Part shown: piece after piece, positions 54,146 through 62,837 of the stretch
Position numbering within the stretch: position 1 is the first letter of the stretch
Layout: every line of letters starts with the position of its first letter
From: Streptomyces genisteinicus
GTDB lineage: Bacteria > Actinomycetota > Actinomycetes > Streptomycetales > Streptomycetaceae
Assembly (NCBI RefSeq): GCF_014489615.1
Contig: NZ_CP060825.1
Span: 7,300,001-7,364,000, forward strand
Direction: 5' to 3'
Length of the DNA stretch: 64,000 bases
Position numbers and translations under genes: made by a program
Notes under the pieces: generated by a model
What the model was told of the DNA's origin: nothing
The model's input: only the letters and a program-made list of their open reading frames with translations
Databases searched by the model: none

Positions 54146-56395
54146 ATGTCGACCAAGGCCACCTCCCCGCACGGGCGTCCGCCCGGTCCGCACCGCCGCG
54201 GAGCGCTGCGGACCGTCGGCGAATGGTGCGCCCGGCACTTCGTCGTCGTCCTCGTGCTCTGGGTCGCGGCCGTCGTCGGAGCACAGGCGCTCGACCGGGT
54301 CTGGGGCGGCGACTACTCGGACAACTTCGCCCTTCCCGGCACCCAGTCCCAGGACGGCCTCGACGTCCTCAAGGCCCACGAGCCGTCCGCGGGCGGCTAC
54401 AGCTCGCAGATCGTGCTGCACGACCCGGACAAGCCGCTGACCGACTTCTCCGACCAGGTCTCGCAGACCGTCGCCGACCTGGAGAAGCTCCCGCACGTGC
54501 TGTCCGCGCAGAACCCGCTGCCGCCGCCCGGCACCCCGCCCCCGTCGTCCGGCAGCGCCGACGTCGGCCCGCTCTCCACGGACCAGAAGACCGCCTACAT
54601 CACGGTCCGCTTCGACCAGCAGCCCTCCGTCCTCGGCTCCTCCTACCTCGGCGGCGTCGACGACTCCGTCGAACCCCTGCGGTCCGCGGGCGTCACCGTC
54701 GAGTACGGAGGGTCCCTCGGCGAACTGGCCCGCCCCGAGCCCGACGACCGCACCAGCGAGGCCATCGGCTTCGCGGTGGCCGTCGTCGTCCTGCTGATCG
54801 GTTTCGGCAGTGTGATCGCCGCCGTCCTCCCGCTGGTGACCGCGCTGCTCGCGGTCGTGTGCGGCCTCGGCCTGCTCGGCCTGCTCGCGGCCGCGACCAC
54901 GTTCGCCACCGTCTCGCCCACCCTGGCCACCATGATCGGCCTCGGCGTCGGCATCGACTACGCCCTGTTCCTCATCACCCGCCACCGGCAGAACCTGATG
55001 GACGGACAGGACCCCGTCACGGCCGCCGGGCGGGCGGCGGCGACCAGCGGCCACGCCGTCCTGGTCTCCGGGTGCACCGTCGTGATCGCCCTCTCCGGCC
55101 TCTGGGTCTCGGGCATCTCGTTCATCGGCAAGCTCGGCCTCGCCGCCGCCGTCACCGTGGTCACCGCCGTGCTCGGCGCGCTCACCCTCGTCCCCGCCAT
55201 GCTCGGCCTGATCGGCCGGCACCTCGACCGGCTGCACGTGCGCAGGCCGGTCGCCGAGACGGAGGCCGCACCCGGCGCCGAGGTCCAGGGCACCTGGCAC
55301 CGCTACGCCCAGCGGGTGGAGCGGCGCCCGTGGTGGTTCCTGGGCGGCGGCGTCGCCGTCCTCGCCGTGCTCGCGATCCCGCTGTTCTCCATCCAGCTCG
55401 GTCACATCGGCGACGGCGCGGACCCGAAGTCCTTCACCGACCGCAGGGCCTACGATCTGATGTCCTCGGCCTTCGGCCCCGGCTCGAACGGCCCGCTGAC
55501 CCTGGTCGTCGACCAGACCTCGGTGCCCCAGTCGGACCGCTCCGCCCTCGCGACCCAGGTGCAGGACGCCCTGAAGAACGTCCCGGACGCCGCCGTCATC
55601 ACCCCGCCCAAGGCCACCTCCGACGGCGACGTCCTGATCGCCACGGCGTACTCCGTGGCGCCCCCGCAGGACGAGCGCACCACCGAGCTCACCAACCACC
55701 TCGCGGACGACGTGCTGCCCGGCGCCGTGGCCGGAACCGACGCCACCACCTACGTCACCGGCACCACGGCGGCCCAGGTGGACTTCCTCGACATCGTCTC
55801 CTCGCGGCTGCTGCCGATCATCCTCGTCGTCGTCGGCCTGGCGTTCCTGGTGATCCTCGCGGTCTTCCGCGGCGTCCTGGTCGCGGTCAAGGCCGCCGTG
55901 CTCAACGTGCTGTCGATCGCCGCGTCCTACGGTGTCGTGGTCGCCGTCTTCCAGTGGGGCTGGGGCGGCCCCGCACTCGGGGTCTCCGGCGACGTGCCCA
56001 TCGAGAGCTACGTGCCCATGATGATGTTCGCCATCGTCTTCGGGCTGAGCATGGACTACGAGATCTTCCTGCTGTCCCGCGTGCACGAGGCGTGGGTGCG
56101 CACCGGGGACGCGAAGGCGAGCGTCGCACACGCCCTGGAGATCACCGCCCGGGTCATCACCTGCGCCGCGCTCATCATGGTGAGCGTCTTCGCCGCCTTC
56201 GTCATCAGCGACAACATCGTCGTCAAGATGCTCGGCCTCGGGCTGGCCGCGAGCGTGCTCATCGACGCCACGGTCGTCCGGCTGCTGCTGGTCCCGGCCG
56301 CCATGACCCTCATGGGCAAGGCCGCATGGTGGACACCGCGGTGGCTCGACCGGCTGCTGCCGCACATCGATCCCGAGGGCCGGCAGGAGAACTGA
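54146..56395 (+). CDS. MMPL-family (RND) transporter
   Basis: 749 aa; GGGAG before ATG 54146. Twelve membrane helices in two halves, each with an outer domain. The MMPL signature GLGVGIDYALFLITRHRQ in the first half and FGLSMDYEIFLLSRVHEAW in the second hold the paired Asp-Tyr residues used for proton coupling. Short cytoplasmic tail (DRLLPHIDPEGRQEN). Exports lipids or hydrophobic compounds. No regulator is adjacent; 84 bp upstream there is only the terminator of the previous gene and a pyrimidine-rich leader. Confidence 0.92.
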   Translation: MSTKATSPHGRPPGPHRRGALRTVGEWCARHFVVVLVLWVAAVVGAQALDRVWGGDYSDNFALPGTQSQDGLDVLKAHEPSAGGYSSQIVLHDPDKPLTDFSDQVSQTVADLEKLPHVLSAQNPLPPPGTPPPSSGSADVGPLSTDQKTAYITVRFDQQPSVLGSSYLGGVDDSVEPLRSAGVTVEYGGSLGELARPEPDDRTSEAIGFAVAVVVLLIGFGSVIAAVLPLVTALLAVVCGLGLLGLLAAATTFATVSPTLATMIGLGVGIDYALFLITRHRQNLMDGQDPVTAAGRAAATSGHAVLVSGCTVVIALSGLWVSGISFIGKLGLAAAVTVVTAVLGALTLVPAMLGLIGRHLDRLHVRRPVAETEAAPGAEVQGTWHRYAQRVERRPWWFLGGGVAVLAVLAIPLFSIQLGHIGDGADPKSFTDRRAYDLMSSAFGPGSNGPLTLVVDQTSVPQSDRSALATQVQDALKNVPDAAVITPPKATSDGDVLIATAYSVAPPQDERTTELTNHLADDVLPGAVAGTDATTYVTGTTAAQVDFLDIVSSRLLPIILVVVGLAFLVILAVFRGVLVAVKAAVLNVLSIAASYGVVVAVFQWGWGGPALGVSGDVPIESYVPMMMFAIVFGLSMDYEIFLLSRVHEAWVRTGDAKASVAHALEITARVITCAALIMVSVFAAFVISDNIVVKMLGLGLAASVLIDATVVRLLLVPAAMTLMGKAAWWTPRWLDRLLPHIDPEGRQEN

Positions 56396-56512
56396 GCACC
56401 CCGGCGCAGCGCCCTGCCGGACCGAGTCCGACCGCACCACATGGCGGCGGCCACAGGGGGTAACCGCACTCCTGTCGTGGACACAGCACAGCAGGACGAA
56501 GTGGGGGCAGCC

Positions 56513-57061
56513 ATGTGGCGCTCGGGAGCGAAGACCGGTACGGAGAAGGCGGCAGTCGAGGGGCCACCGGGTGCCGCCGCCCCGGTCGGGCCGTGGTTCA
56601 GGGCCGCGGCGGTGGTGCTGGCGTTCGCCGGCACGGTGGCCTTCAGCCTGGTGCTCGCCCGGCTGACGCTGGAGCCGTCGGCCGCCTCCGAACACCTCAC
56701 CCACAGCAATCTGCAGCCCGGTGACTCCATCCGGGCCTATCTGTCGCAGCCCGCGCTCAAGGACACCGTCAAGCAGCTCGGCGGCAACATCGCGCTCGGC
56801 GTGCCGTTCGGCGTCCTGCTCCCCGTCCTCGCGCCCCGTGCCCGCGGCCTGGTGCGGGTGGCGGTGCTGACCGCCCTCGTGATGATCTGCGTCGAGCTCG
56901 TCCAGGGTTCGCTGATCACCGGCCGCGCGTTCGACATCGACGACGTCATCCTCAACACCAGCGGCGCGCTCATCGGCTACCTGCTGCTGGGCCGCCGCCT
57001 CGGCCGTGCCGTCCACCCGCGCCGCTCGCACTGGTGGCACCGCTGGACCAAGCGGGCCTGA
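56513..57061 (+). CDS. VanZ-family membrane protein
   Basis: 182 aa from ATG 56513, favoured by GGGGGCA upstream; ATG 56441 is in frame but without RBS. Three to four membrane helices with the VanZ pattern: LGGNIALGVPFGVLLPVLA, TALVMICVELVQGSLITGRAFDIDDVILNTSGALIGYLLL. VanZ proteins raise teicoplanin tolerance in enterococci; in actinobacteria the role is unknown and this is not evidence of a resistance cluster. Confidence 0.85.
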   Translation: MWRSGAKTGTEKAAVEGPPGAAAPVGPWFRAAAVVLAFAGTVAFSLVLARLTLEPSAASEHLTHSNLQPGDSIRAYLSQPALKDTVKQLGGNIALGVPFGVLLPVLAPRARGLVRVAVLTALVMICVELVQGSLITGRAFDIDDVILNTSGALIGYLLLGRRLGRAVHPRRSHWWHRWTKRA

Positions 57062-57079
57062 GTCCCCGGGGCGCCGGCC

Positions 57080-57790
57080 TCACCGCTCGCGCAGCACCCC
57101 GATCTTGTCGATCCGGTGCTCCGGGTTGCCCCGGTCGTCGCGCCAGTGGTTGCCCGCCGCGTCGTCCTCGGGCGTGGCACAGGTGGAGATCGTGATCATC
57201 GCCCGGGTCGGCTCACGGCCCGGGTGGCCCGGCACCGCCGCCCGCTGTTCGGCGAGCGAGCGCTCGGAACGGAAGGACGTCTGCCGGGTGCCGGTGATCT
57301 CGTACTCGAAGACCTCGCCGCCGAGGGTCACCCGCACCACGTCGCCCACGTCGAGCGCGGGCAGGTCGCGCAACGGCCCGCCGGCCGACAGCCGGTGCGC
57401 GGTCACCAGGTAGTTGCCGACCTCGCCGGGCCCGACACCGCCCCGATCCCCGTAAGGGGAGGCGCCGAGGCCCCGGTTCTGGATACGGGTGCCCGGCCAG
57501 TCGTCGGTCGTCCCCTCGTACGGCACGACCTTCAGGTCCGCCAGCCCGATCTCCGGGATGGACAGCAGCGCCGCCCGGGTCCGCGGATCGGGGGAGGGGG
57601 AGGGCTGCGCCGTGCGGCCGACGGGGCCGCTCGCCGCCACCACGGGCCGCTCGGCGGCCGTCGCGGCCGGCCCCGCCGAGGACATGGCGGGCTCCGGCGA
57701 CCGCTCGGCGGCGGGAGCGCCGGCGCAGGCGCCGAGCGTGAGGAGCAGGGCGCCCGCGAGGACGGCGGGAAGGATGCGGGGTGAGGTCAT
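57080..57790 (-). CDS. Class F-type sortase with lipobox
   Basis: 236 aa. The N-terminus VLAGALLLTLGACAGAPA contains a lipoprotein box (LGAC), unusual because most sortases are held by a membrane helix. After a Pro/Ser/Ala linker comes the sortase barrel: IPEIGLADLKVVPYEG, catalytic His132 in VTAHRLSAGGPL, nucleophile Cys204 in TISTCATPED, and an Arg in EHRIDKIGVL. Actinobacterial class E/F sortases join proteins to the wall; no LPxTG-type substrate is adjacent. Divergent from a CAP lipoprotein across an operator-like repeat. Confidence 0.85.
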   Translation of the reverse strand: MTSPRILPAVLAGALLLTLGACAGAPAAERSPEPAMSSAGPAATAAERPVVAASGPVGRTAQPSPSPDPRTRAALLSIPEIGLADLKVVPYEGTTDDWPGTRIQNRGLGASPYGDRGGVGPGEVGNYLVTAHRLSAGGPLRDLPALDVGDVVRVTLGGEVFEYEITGTRQTSFRSERSLAEQRAAVPGHPGREPTRAMITISTCATPEDDAAGNHWRDDRGNPEHRIDKIGVLRER

Positions 57791-57858
57791 GGCGTACCGG
57801 ATCGGGCCGGGGACGGTGGGCGGCGGTCCGCACCGGGGCGGGTGACCGCGTGTCGCTC

Positions 57859-57883
57859 AGATGTTCCATCGTATCGAACATCT
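57859..57883. promoter_or_regulatory. Inverted repeat between sortase and CAP genes
   Basis: AGATGTTC-N9-GAACATCT, perfect 8-bp arms, in the divergent promoter region (sortase start 57790, CAP start 58048). Confidence 0.5.
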
Positions 57884-58047
57884 CGGGCATCCCGGATATG
57901 TCCACGTCCCTCGATGTCCCTCCATCGGAGGACGCACGCGGGGCACGTGCCCGGAGGCGGGCCGGGCGGTGCCACGATGGCGGTCACCGCCGGGACGCTC
58001 CCGGCAGCCGTACCCCGCGCACCCGTGACAGAGAGCGAGCCCCGGCC

Positions 58048-58584
58048 GTGCAGCACCACCGCCCCGCAGCCGTCCTCGCCGCCCTGCTCGCGGTCACCGC
58101 GCTGCTCGGCGGCTGCACCGCCCGTGAGCCGGTCCCCGCCGGGAGCGCGGCGGCCCTGGTGATGACCCCGGGGGCGGGCGCCGCCGGGCGGAGCACGGCG
58201 GACGAGTACGCGCGCCGCGTCGTGTCACTGGTCAACGACCACCGCCGGCAGGCCGGCTGCGAACCGCTGCGGGTCGACGACCGTCTCACCGCCGCGGCCC
58301 GGGCCCACGCCGGCGACATGGCCTCCCGCGGCTACTACGAGCACCGGAGCCCCGAGGGCCGTGACGGCGGGGACCGCATCACGGCCGCCGGATACCGGTG
58401 GAGCCGCTGGGCCGAGAACATCCACAAGGGGCCCCAGGGCCCGCAGGACGCCGTCACGGGCTGGCTGGGCAGCGCCACTCACGAACAGATCGTCACCGAC
58501 TGCGCGTTGACCGACACGGGGGTCGGCGTCAGTCTGGAGCCGGGCGGCCCGTGGTGGGTGCAGGACTTCGCCGCGGGCGGCTGA
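58048..58584 (+). CDS. CAP-domain (SCP/PR-1) lipoprotein
   Basis: 178 aa from GTG 58048. Lipobox in AVLAALLAVTALLGGCTARE. CAP domain: VVSLVNDHRRQAGCEPLRVD, AARAHAGDMASRGYYEHRSPEGRDGGDRI, RWAENIHKGPQGPQDAVTGW, ending in GVGVSLEPGGPWWVQDFA. The His/Glu residues of the CAP cavity are present. Extracellular, probably lipid-anchored; bacterial CAP proteins are of uncertain activity. Start has a weak RBS. Confidence 0.82.
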   Translation: MQHHRPAAVLAALLAVTALLGGCTAREPVPAGSAAALVMTPGAGAAGRSTADEYARRVVSLVNDHRRQAGCEPLRVDDRLTAAARAHAGDMASRGYYEHRSPEGRDGGDRITAAGYRWSRWAENIHKGPQGPQDAVTGWLGSATHEQIVTDCALTDTGVGVSLEPGGPWWVQDFAAGG

Positions 58585-58617
58585 CACGGGGCCCGGCCCG
58601 CCGCCCCCGCACTCGGG

Positions 58618-59664
58618 TCACCGCGGTGCGCCGGCCCCGGTGAGCAGGCCGTACGCGACGGGGACCAGCCGGTCCCGCAGCCGGAAGCGGCGCGTGGAGA
58701 CGGCCACCAGCGCGGTGTCCGTCTCCGGGTAGAAGCCCAGGAACGCCTGCTGCCCGCTGGTCGCCCCCGAGTGGAAGTACACGGGGCCGTGGTCGGCCGG
58801 GTGCCGGAACCAGGTGAGCGTGTGGACGTGCCGGTGCCGCACCCCGCGCCGCAGCACCGGCCGGTGCACCTCCCGCAGCGCCCCTGCCAACGGGTTTCCC
58901 TCGGGGCGGAGATGGGCCTCCAGGTAGGCGAGCAGGTCGTGCACGGTGGCTCGCACCGCCCCGGCCGCCGCGAAGCCGCCGATGTCCAGCGGGGGAGTGC
59001 GCCGTACCCCGTCCGCCGCGTGGCCGACGGCGTCCCGGGCCGGGCCGCCGGGCCGCAGCGCGGTGTCCGACAGGCCCAGCGGCCGCAGCACCCGCGCCGT
59101 CAGCAGGGTGTCCCACGGCGCCGAGGCGGCCACCGACAGCGCGTGCCCGAGGGCGGCCACCCCGAAGTTGGAGTAGCGCCACCGGGTGCCGGGCCGGTGG
59201 CGCGGCCCCGCCCGCAGGAAGGCGCGCACCACCCGGTCCGCCGGGTAGTGCGCGTACGGGTTCGTGGACCAGCGGCGCACGGCCTGCGGATAGAAGTCCG
59301 CGGGCAGCGGCGGCAGCCCCGCCGTGTGGGTGATCAGGTGCGTCAGCGTGACCGGGGCCCGGCCGGGAGGCCGCCGCGGGTCGAGGAACCGCGCCGCCGG
59401 TTCCCCGCCCGACAGTTCCCCCGACTCCACCAGCCCGGCCAGCAGCAGCCCGGTGAACGTCTTGGACGCCGAACCGATCTCGTACCGCAGCCGCTCGCGC
59501 GGAACGGCGGGTGCGGGCCCGGTTCCTCCGGCGACCACCGTGCGGCGGCCCTCGCGCGAGAGGGCGAAGACCACGTCCGGCGCGTCGACCGCGGCCACCG
59601 CGTCGGCGAGCACCCGCCGGGACGCCTCCTCGCCCACCGCCTGCGCCGCCGCGACGGCCGTCAT
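58618..59664 (-). CDS. Serine hydrolase of the beta-lactamase/PBP4* fold, last gene of the peptide operon
   Basis: 348 aa; ATG 59664 overlaps the stop of the upstream gene (ATGA). All three active-site motifs of class C-like serine hydrolases are intact: S65-A-S-K68 (GSASKTFTGLLLAG), Y164-S-N166 (WRYSNFG) and H298-S-G (YFHSGATSG, equivalent to KTG). No signal peptide is seen, so it is probably cytoplasmic, arguing against a cell-wall or antibiotic role. In this context it is a candidate peptidase, esterase or transacylase acting on the operon's peptide or product. Confidence 0.85.
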   Translation of the reverse strand: MTAVAAAQAVGEEASRRVLADAVAAVDAPDVVFALSREGRRTVVAGGTGPAPAVPRERLRYEIGSASKTFTGLLLAGLVESGELSGGEPAARFLDPRRPPGRAPVTLTHLITHTAGLPPLPADFYPQAVRRWSTNPYAHYPADRVVRAFLRAGPRHRPGTRWRYSNFGVAALGHALSVAASAPWDTLLTARVLRPLGLSDTALRPGGPARDAVGHAADGVRRTPPLDIGGFAAAGAVRATVHDLLAYLEAHLRPEGNPLAGALREVHRPVLRRGVRHRHVHTLTWFRHPADHGPVYFHSGATSGQQAFLGFYPETDTALVAVSTRRFRLRDRLVPVAYGLLTGAGAPR

Positions 59665-60575
59665 CCCGCGAGCCGGTCGAGCGAGCGGGAGGTGGCGAGC
59701 ACGGACGCGAACGCGGCGACCAGCGTGGGGTGGTAGAGCATGTCGAACACGTCCTGCGGGTCGCCCGTCGGCGCCTCGCCCACCGCGGGCATCGAACCGT
59801 CCGGCAGCTGAGCGGCCGCGAAGCCCTCCCACACCCGCGCGTCGAGCGCCGGGCGGGGCAGGCAGGCGTCGACCACCAGCAGTTCGCCGAGCAGGTCCCA
59901 GCGCCGCAGGTCGAGCCAGTCGTCCAGCCACACCGGCAGCCAGTCCGCCAGGTACGCGGCCAGGTCCTCGGGGAGCCCGTCGGGGCGCTCGCCCCAGTCC
60001 GTGAGATGGAAGACCGTGTGGGTCACCGCGTAGGCGGTGTGCCCCTCGACCGTCCACGGCTCCGGCCGGCGGCCCAGCCAGGTGCGCCGCAGCGCCTCGG
60101 CGGGTTCCAGCGAGGGCTCCAGCCCGAAGCGCTGCTCGAACCGGGAGAGTCCCAGCCGGCGCACGGGGGTGACCTCCAGCGCCGCCCAGCTCTCCAGCCG
60201 GTGGTTGAGCCGCACGGCCCGCTCCAGCTCCGGCTGCGAGTAGCCCAGTTCCCGGAACGGCAGGTACACCTCGAACGGGATCGGCGAGGCCGGCTCGGTC
60301 CGCTGGGCCCGCACCAGCATCCGTCCGCCGTCCAGCACCTCGCGCCAGGCGTGGTCGATCAGCGACCGCGCCATCGCCGACTCCCGGGAGCCCGACACAC
60401 CCTCGCGGAACAGCACCTTGCAGATCAGGGCGAGTTCCCCCACGGGCTTGAAGCGCTCCAGGAAGCCGGTCTCCGGGTCCGCGTCCGGCTCCAGGCGGAA
60501 GCCGTCGCGGTGGGTGTGCAGCCAGGCCACGGCCTGCTGACCGACGTCGTGGAAGAGACGGGTGGCGGTCGTCAT
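59661..60575 (-). CDS. DUF6895-like protein, copy B
   Basis: 304 aa; ATG 60575 overlaps the previous stop (ATGA). Helical protein without signal or membrane segments. It shares with copy A the order: an N-terminal WLHTHRDGFRLEPDADPE-type segment, an LRTL-like middle, then GRRPEPWTVEGHTAYAVTHT, VFHLTDWGERPDGLPEDLAAYL and LADWLPVWLDDWLDLRRWDL. The conserved Trp, His (TH.VFHLTDWG) and Asp residues could form an active site, but no known enzyme motif is recognised. Family name given from memory of actinobacterial annotation; function unknown. Confidence 0.75.
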   Translation of the reverse strand: MTTATRLFHDVGQQAVAWLHTHRDGFRLEPDADPETGFLERFKPVGELALICKVLFREGVSGSRESAMARSLIDHAWREVLDGGRMLVRAQRTEPASPIPFEVYLPFRELGYSQPELERAVRLNHRLESWAALEVTPVRRLGLSRFEQRFGLEPSLEPAEALRRTWLGRRPEPWTVEGHTAYAVTHTVFHLTDWGERPDGLPEDLAAYLADWLPVWLDDWLDLRRWDLLGELLVVDACLPRPALDARVWEGFAAAQLPDGSMPAVGEAPTGDPQDVFDMLYHPTLVAAFASVLATSRSLDRLAG

Positions 60576-61504
60576 GACGGGACCTCCGGCGGGACGGCAC
60601 CGTCGAAGCGGGCGAGCACGAGGGCCGAGGCGAAGACCGCCATCAGCGTGGAGTGGTAGACCCCCACGAAGTCGCGGCGCACCCGGCGCCCCGTCGGGCC
60701 GGGCCCGATCTCCGGTACGGCCCCTGCCGCGTCCTGCGCTCCGGCGAGGGCGGCGAAGGCTCCCGCCACCATGGCGGGGTCGGGCGGACCCGGCAGCGCG
60801 GCGGCCACGGCGAGCAGTTCGCAGGCGAGATCCCACTGCTCGTCCTCCAGGCACGAGTCGAGCCACGGCGGCAGCCAGTCGCCGAGATAGGCGGCGACGT
60901 CCGCGGGCACGGCCCCGAAGTCGTGGCCCCAGTCGGTGAGATGGAAGACCACATGGGTCAGCGTGTACCCGGCGGCGCGTTCGAAGGTCCACGGCTCCGG
61001 GAGCCCGCCGAGCCACGTGCTCCGCAGCACTGCCGCCGGGTTGTCGCGCACCGGCAGCCCGCACCGCCGCTCGGAGTTGAGCAGGCCGAGCCGGCGGTTG
61101 GGCTGCTGCTCGGTCAGCCGCCAGCTGCGGGTGCCCGCCAGCAGGGCCGCGCAGGAGTCGTACCCCGGGTGGCGCAGGCCGGCCGAGGCGAACGCGGCGT
61201 AGATCTCCAGGGGGTAGGTGGCGGCGGGCTCCAGCCGCTGGAGGTCCAGCAGCAGCGCGCCGTCGCGGGTCTGCTCCCAGGCGAAGGCCAGCAGCTCGCC
61301 CGCCCGTTCGTGCAGGACGGTGCCCGGAGCTGTGCGCGCGCGCACGGTGACACAGACCTGGGCCAGCTCGCCCAGCGGCTTCCAGGAGCGGTTCACATCG
61401 GCCTCCGGGGCGAGCGCGTCCTCGCCGAGCCGGAAGCCGTCCCTGTTGTCCGACACCCAGCCGAGTGCGGCGTCGGCCAGGGACCTGATGCCGGCAGCGG
61501 TCAC
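60572..61504 (-). CDS. DUF6895-like protein, copy A
   Basis: 310 aa from GTG 61504, overlapping the previous stop (GTGA). Paralogue of copy B: WVSDNRDGFRLGEDA near the start, GGLPEPWTFERAAGYTLTHV, VFHLTDWGHDFGAVPADVAA, YLGDWLPPWLDSCLEDEQWD. The two copies are about 40 % alike by eye in the C-terminal half and weaker in the first half, so duplication is old and they may form a hetero-complex. No signal peptide. Confidence 0.75.
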   Translation of the reverse strand: MTAAGIRSLADAALGWVSDNRDGFRLGEDALAPEADVNRSWKPLGELAQVCVTVRARTAPGTVLHERAGELLAFAWEQTRDGALLLDLQRLEPAATYPLEIYAAFASAGLRHPGYDSCAALLAGTRSWRLTEQQPNRRLGLLNSERRCGLPVRDNPAAVLRSTWLGGLPEPWTFERAAGYTLTHVVFHLTDWGHDFGAVPADVAAYLGDWLPPWLDSCLEDEQWDLACELLAVAAALPGPPDPAMVAGAFAALAGAQDAAGAVPEIGPGPTGRRVRRDFVGVYHSTLMAVFASALVLARFDGAVPPEVPS

Positions 61505-62196
61505 CGCGGCTCCCCTTCCCGCAGCAGCCGTGCCGCCTCCAGGTGCATCAGCACCCGCGCGTCCGTACCGCCCATCTGCCCCACGAACTCCAGCCCCGCG
61601 TCGAGGCCCAGGGTGTCCGGCACACCGTCGAGGAGGACCAGCCAGCGCCCGGCCGCGGCGGCCTGGAGCCAGTCGCGCCGCCGTACGGCGCGCACGAATC
61701 CGCGGGCGACGTCCAGCGGCCGCTCGGCCGCGGCGGCGGCCACGGCGGACGGCGAGCCGGGCAGCGCGAGCGCGCCGAGGACCGCCAGCTGGTGGGTGAG
61801 GTACTGCCACGGGGCGCCGCCGAGCCAGGCGGCATCGGGTTGCGGCGGGCCCGCGGGGTCGGCGGCGAGACCGCCGAGACGCGTCAGCGTCCGTGCCATC
61901 GCCCAGTGGCTCCAGCGCGTGGTGGGCGCGGCGTCGGGCGCCGGCGGGAAGCCGAGGACCGCCTTCTCGAAGGCGGCCAGGTCGTCGGGCGCGGCGCTCC
62001 GGCCCGGAAGAAGGGCCGGAAGCATGGCGTCCGCCCCCAGTACACGTGTCGCCGCGAGGGCGAGATCCTCGTCGCCGGCCTGACCTGTGACACCGCGGAA
62101 CGCCACGAAGTGGTCCCCGCTCCGAAGAGCGGAGACCACCTGCGAAGCGAGTTCCTGCACTGCCTCCGTCAGACGGGACGTGCCGGGCTGCTCCAT
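61501..62196 (-). CDS. Unknown helical protein of the peptide operon
   Basis: 231 aa; GGGAG 7 nt before ATG 62196. Predominantly helical, Ala/Leu-rich: LTEAVQELASQVVSALRSGD, TRWSHWAMARTLTRLGGLA, WLQAAAAGRWLVLLDGVPD. No motif or family recognised. It starts 12 bp after the stop of the 63-aa peptide gene and couples to copy A, so it belongs to the same transcript. Confidence 0.7.
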   Translation of the reverse strand: MEQPGTSRLTEAVQELASQVVSALRSGDHFVAFRGVTGQAGDEDLALAATRVLGADAMLPALLPGRSAAPDDLAAFEKAVLGFPPAPDAAPTTRWSHWAMARTLTRLGGLAADPAGPPQPDAAWLGGAPWQYLTHQLAVLGALALPGSPSAVAAAAAERPLDVARGFVRAVRRRDWLQAAAAGRWLVLLDGVPDTLGLDAGLEFVGQMGGTDARVLMHLEAARLLREGEPR

Positions 62197-62208
62197 TCGT
62201 GACTCCCG

Positions 62209-62400
62209 TCAGCCCTTCTTGGGCCGCGGGGTCGGGGGCGAGAGCAGCAGGGCTCCGCCGCCCGCGATGAGCGCGAGTGACGCGCACTCGCGGGTGTCAC
62301 GGTAGAAGCCCTCGGGCTCGACCGGGTTGAGCGCTGCTTCGAGGTCGGTGTCCAGGGCCGTCGTACGCGGCTGCTGAGTCACAGGCTTCGTGGAAGACAT
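62209..62400 (-). CDS. 63-aa peptide, possible precursor peptide, first gene of the operon
   Basis: ATG 62400 with AAAGGGGAT upstream. Polar N-terminus (MSSTKPVTQQPRTTALDTDL), an acidic middle (NPVEPEGFYRDTRE), one cysteine (C39), a hydrophobic stretch 40-53 with Gly47-Gly49 (SLALIAGGGALLL) and a short basic Pro-rich end (SPPTPRPKKG). Layout and size suit a ribosomal peptide precursor with a leader, or a small membrane peptide. It is followed by four coupled genes without known function links. No radical SAM, YcaO, lanthipeptide or lasso enzyme is in the operon, so any modification would be of a new kind. Confidence 0.6.
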   Translation of the reverse strand: MSSTKPVTQQPRTTALDTDLEAALNPVEPEGFYRDTRECASLALIAGGGALLLSPPTPRPKKG

Positions 62401-62837
62401 GCCATCCCCTTTCGGGATCCATGAGCAGATGCAGTACCAGTTGAACCCAGTCCGAAGAAGCTCGCAAACGGCGCGGACCTGGGCAAATCTCGTGAAATAT
62501 TCAAACGCCGGGCGGCACTTGGCCGTGCGCGCCCGCGTGCGCCTCCCGCCCGCTTCGGAGGCCGTGCCGACAACGGCGTTGCCGGGCAGACGAGTTGTCC
62601 GGCAGCGCCGACGACCCCCTGCGACGTACCCGTCCCGCCGCAACGGCCATGGGGGCGCACGCGCGCGGGCGCTTCGCGCCCCCTCGGGCCTGCACGGACG
62701 GTGACGGATCCGGGGGAGGCGCGCCGCACGTTCGGGTGTTCGGCCGGGCGGTGTCCCCCGATGGGGCGGTTCCGCGGGGGGCCGCGCCGTGCCCCGGTGA
62801 TGTGCGGGCAGGGGACGCATGTCCAGGAGGTTCCGCC
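62401..62837. other. Divergent promoter region of the peptide operon
   Basis: 437 bp without a gene. The operon-proximal 130 bp are clearly richer in A/T than the surroundings (CAAATCTCGTGAAATATTCA near 62485-62505), the strongest drop in GC in the window's right half, and should contain the operon promoter. No clear palindrome seen. Confidence 0.5.

Noticed and set aside
56513..57061. Glycopeptide-resistance locus because of VanZ
   Set aside because: No vanH/A/X or VanRS genes nearby; VanZ-like proteins are common and usually unlinked to resistance.
58618..59664. Beta-lactamase antibiotic-resistance gene
   Set aside because: The motifs are SxxK/YxN/HSG of class C-like serine hydrolases, but there is no signal peptide and the gene belongs to a peptide operon; resistance is not supported.
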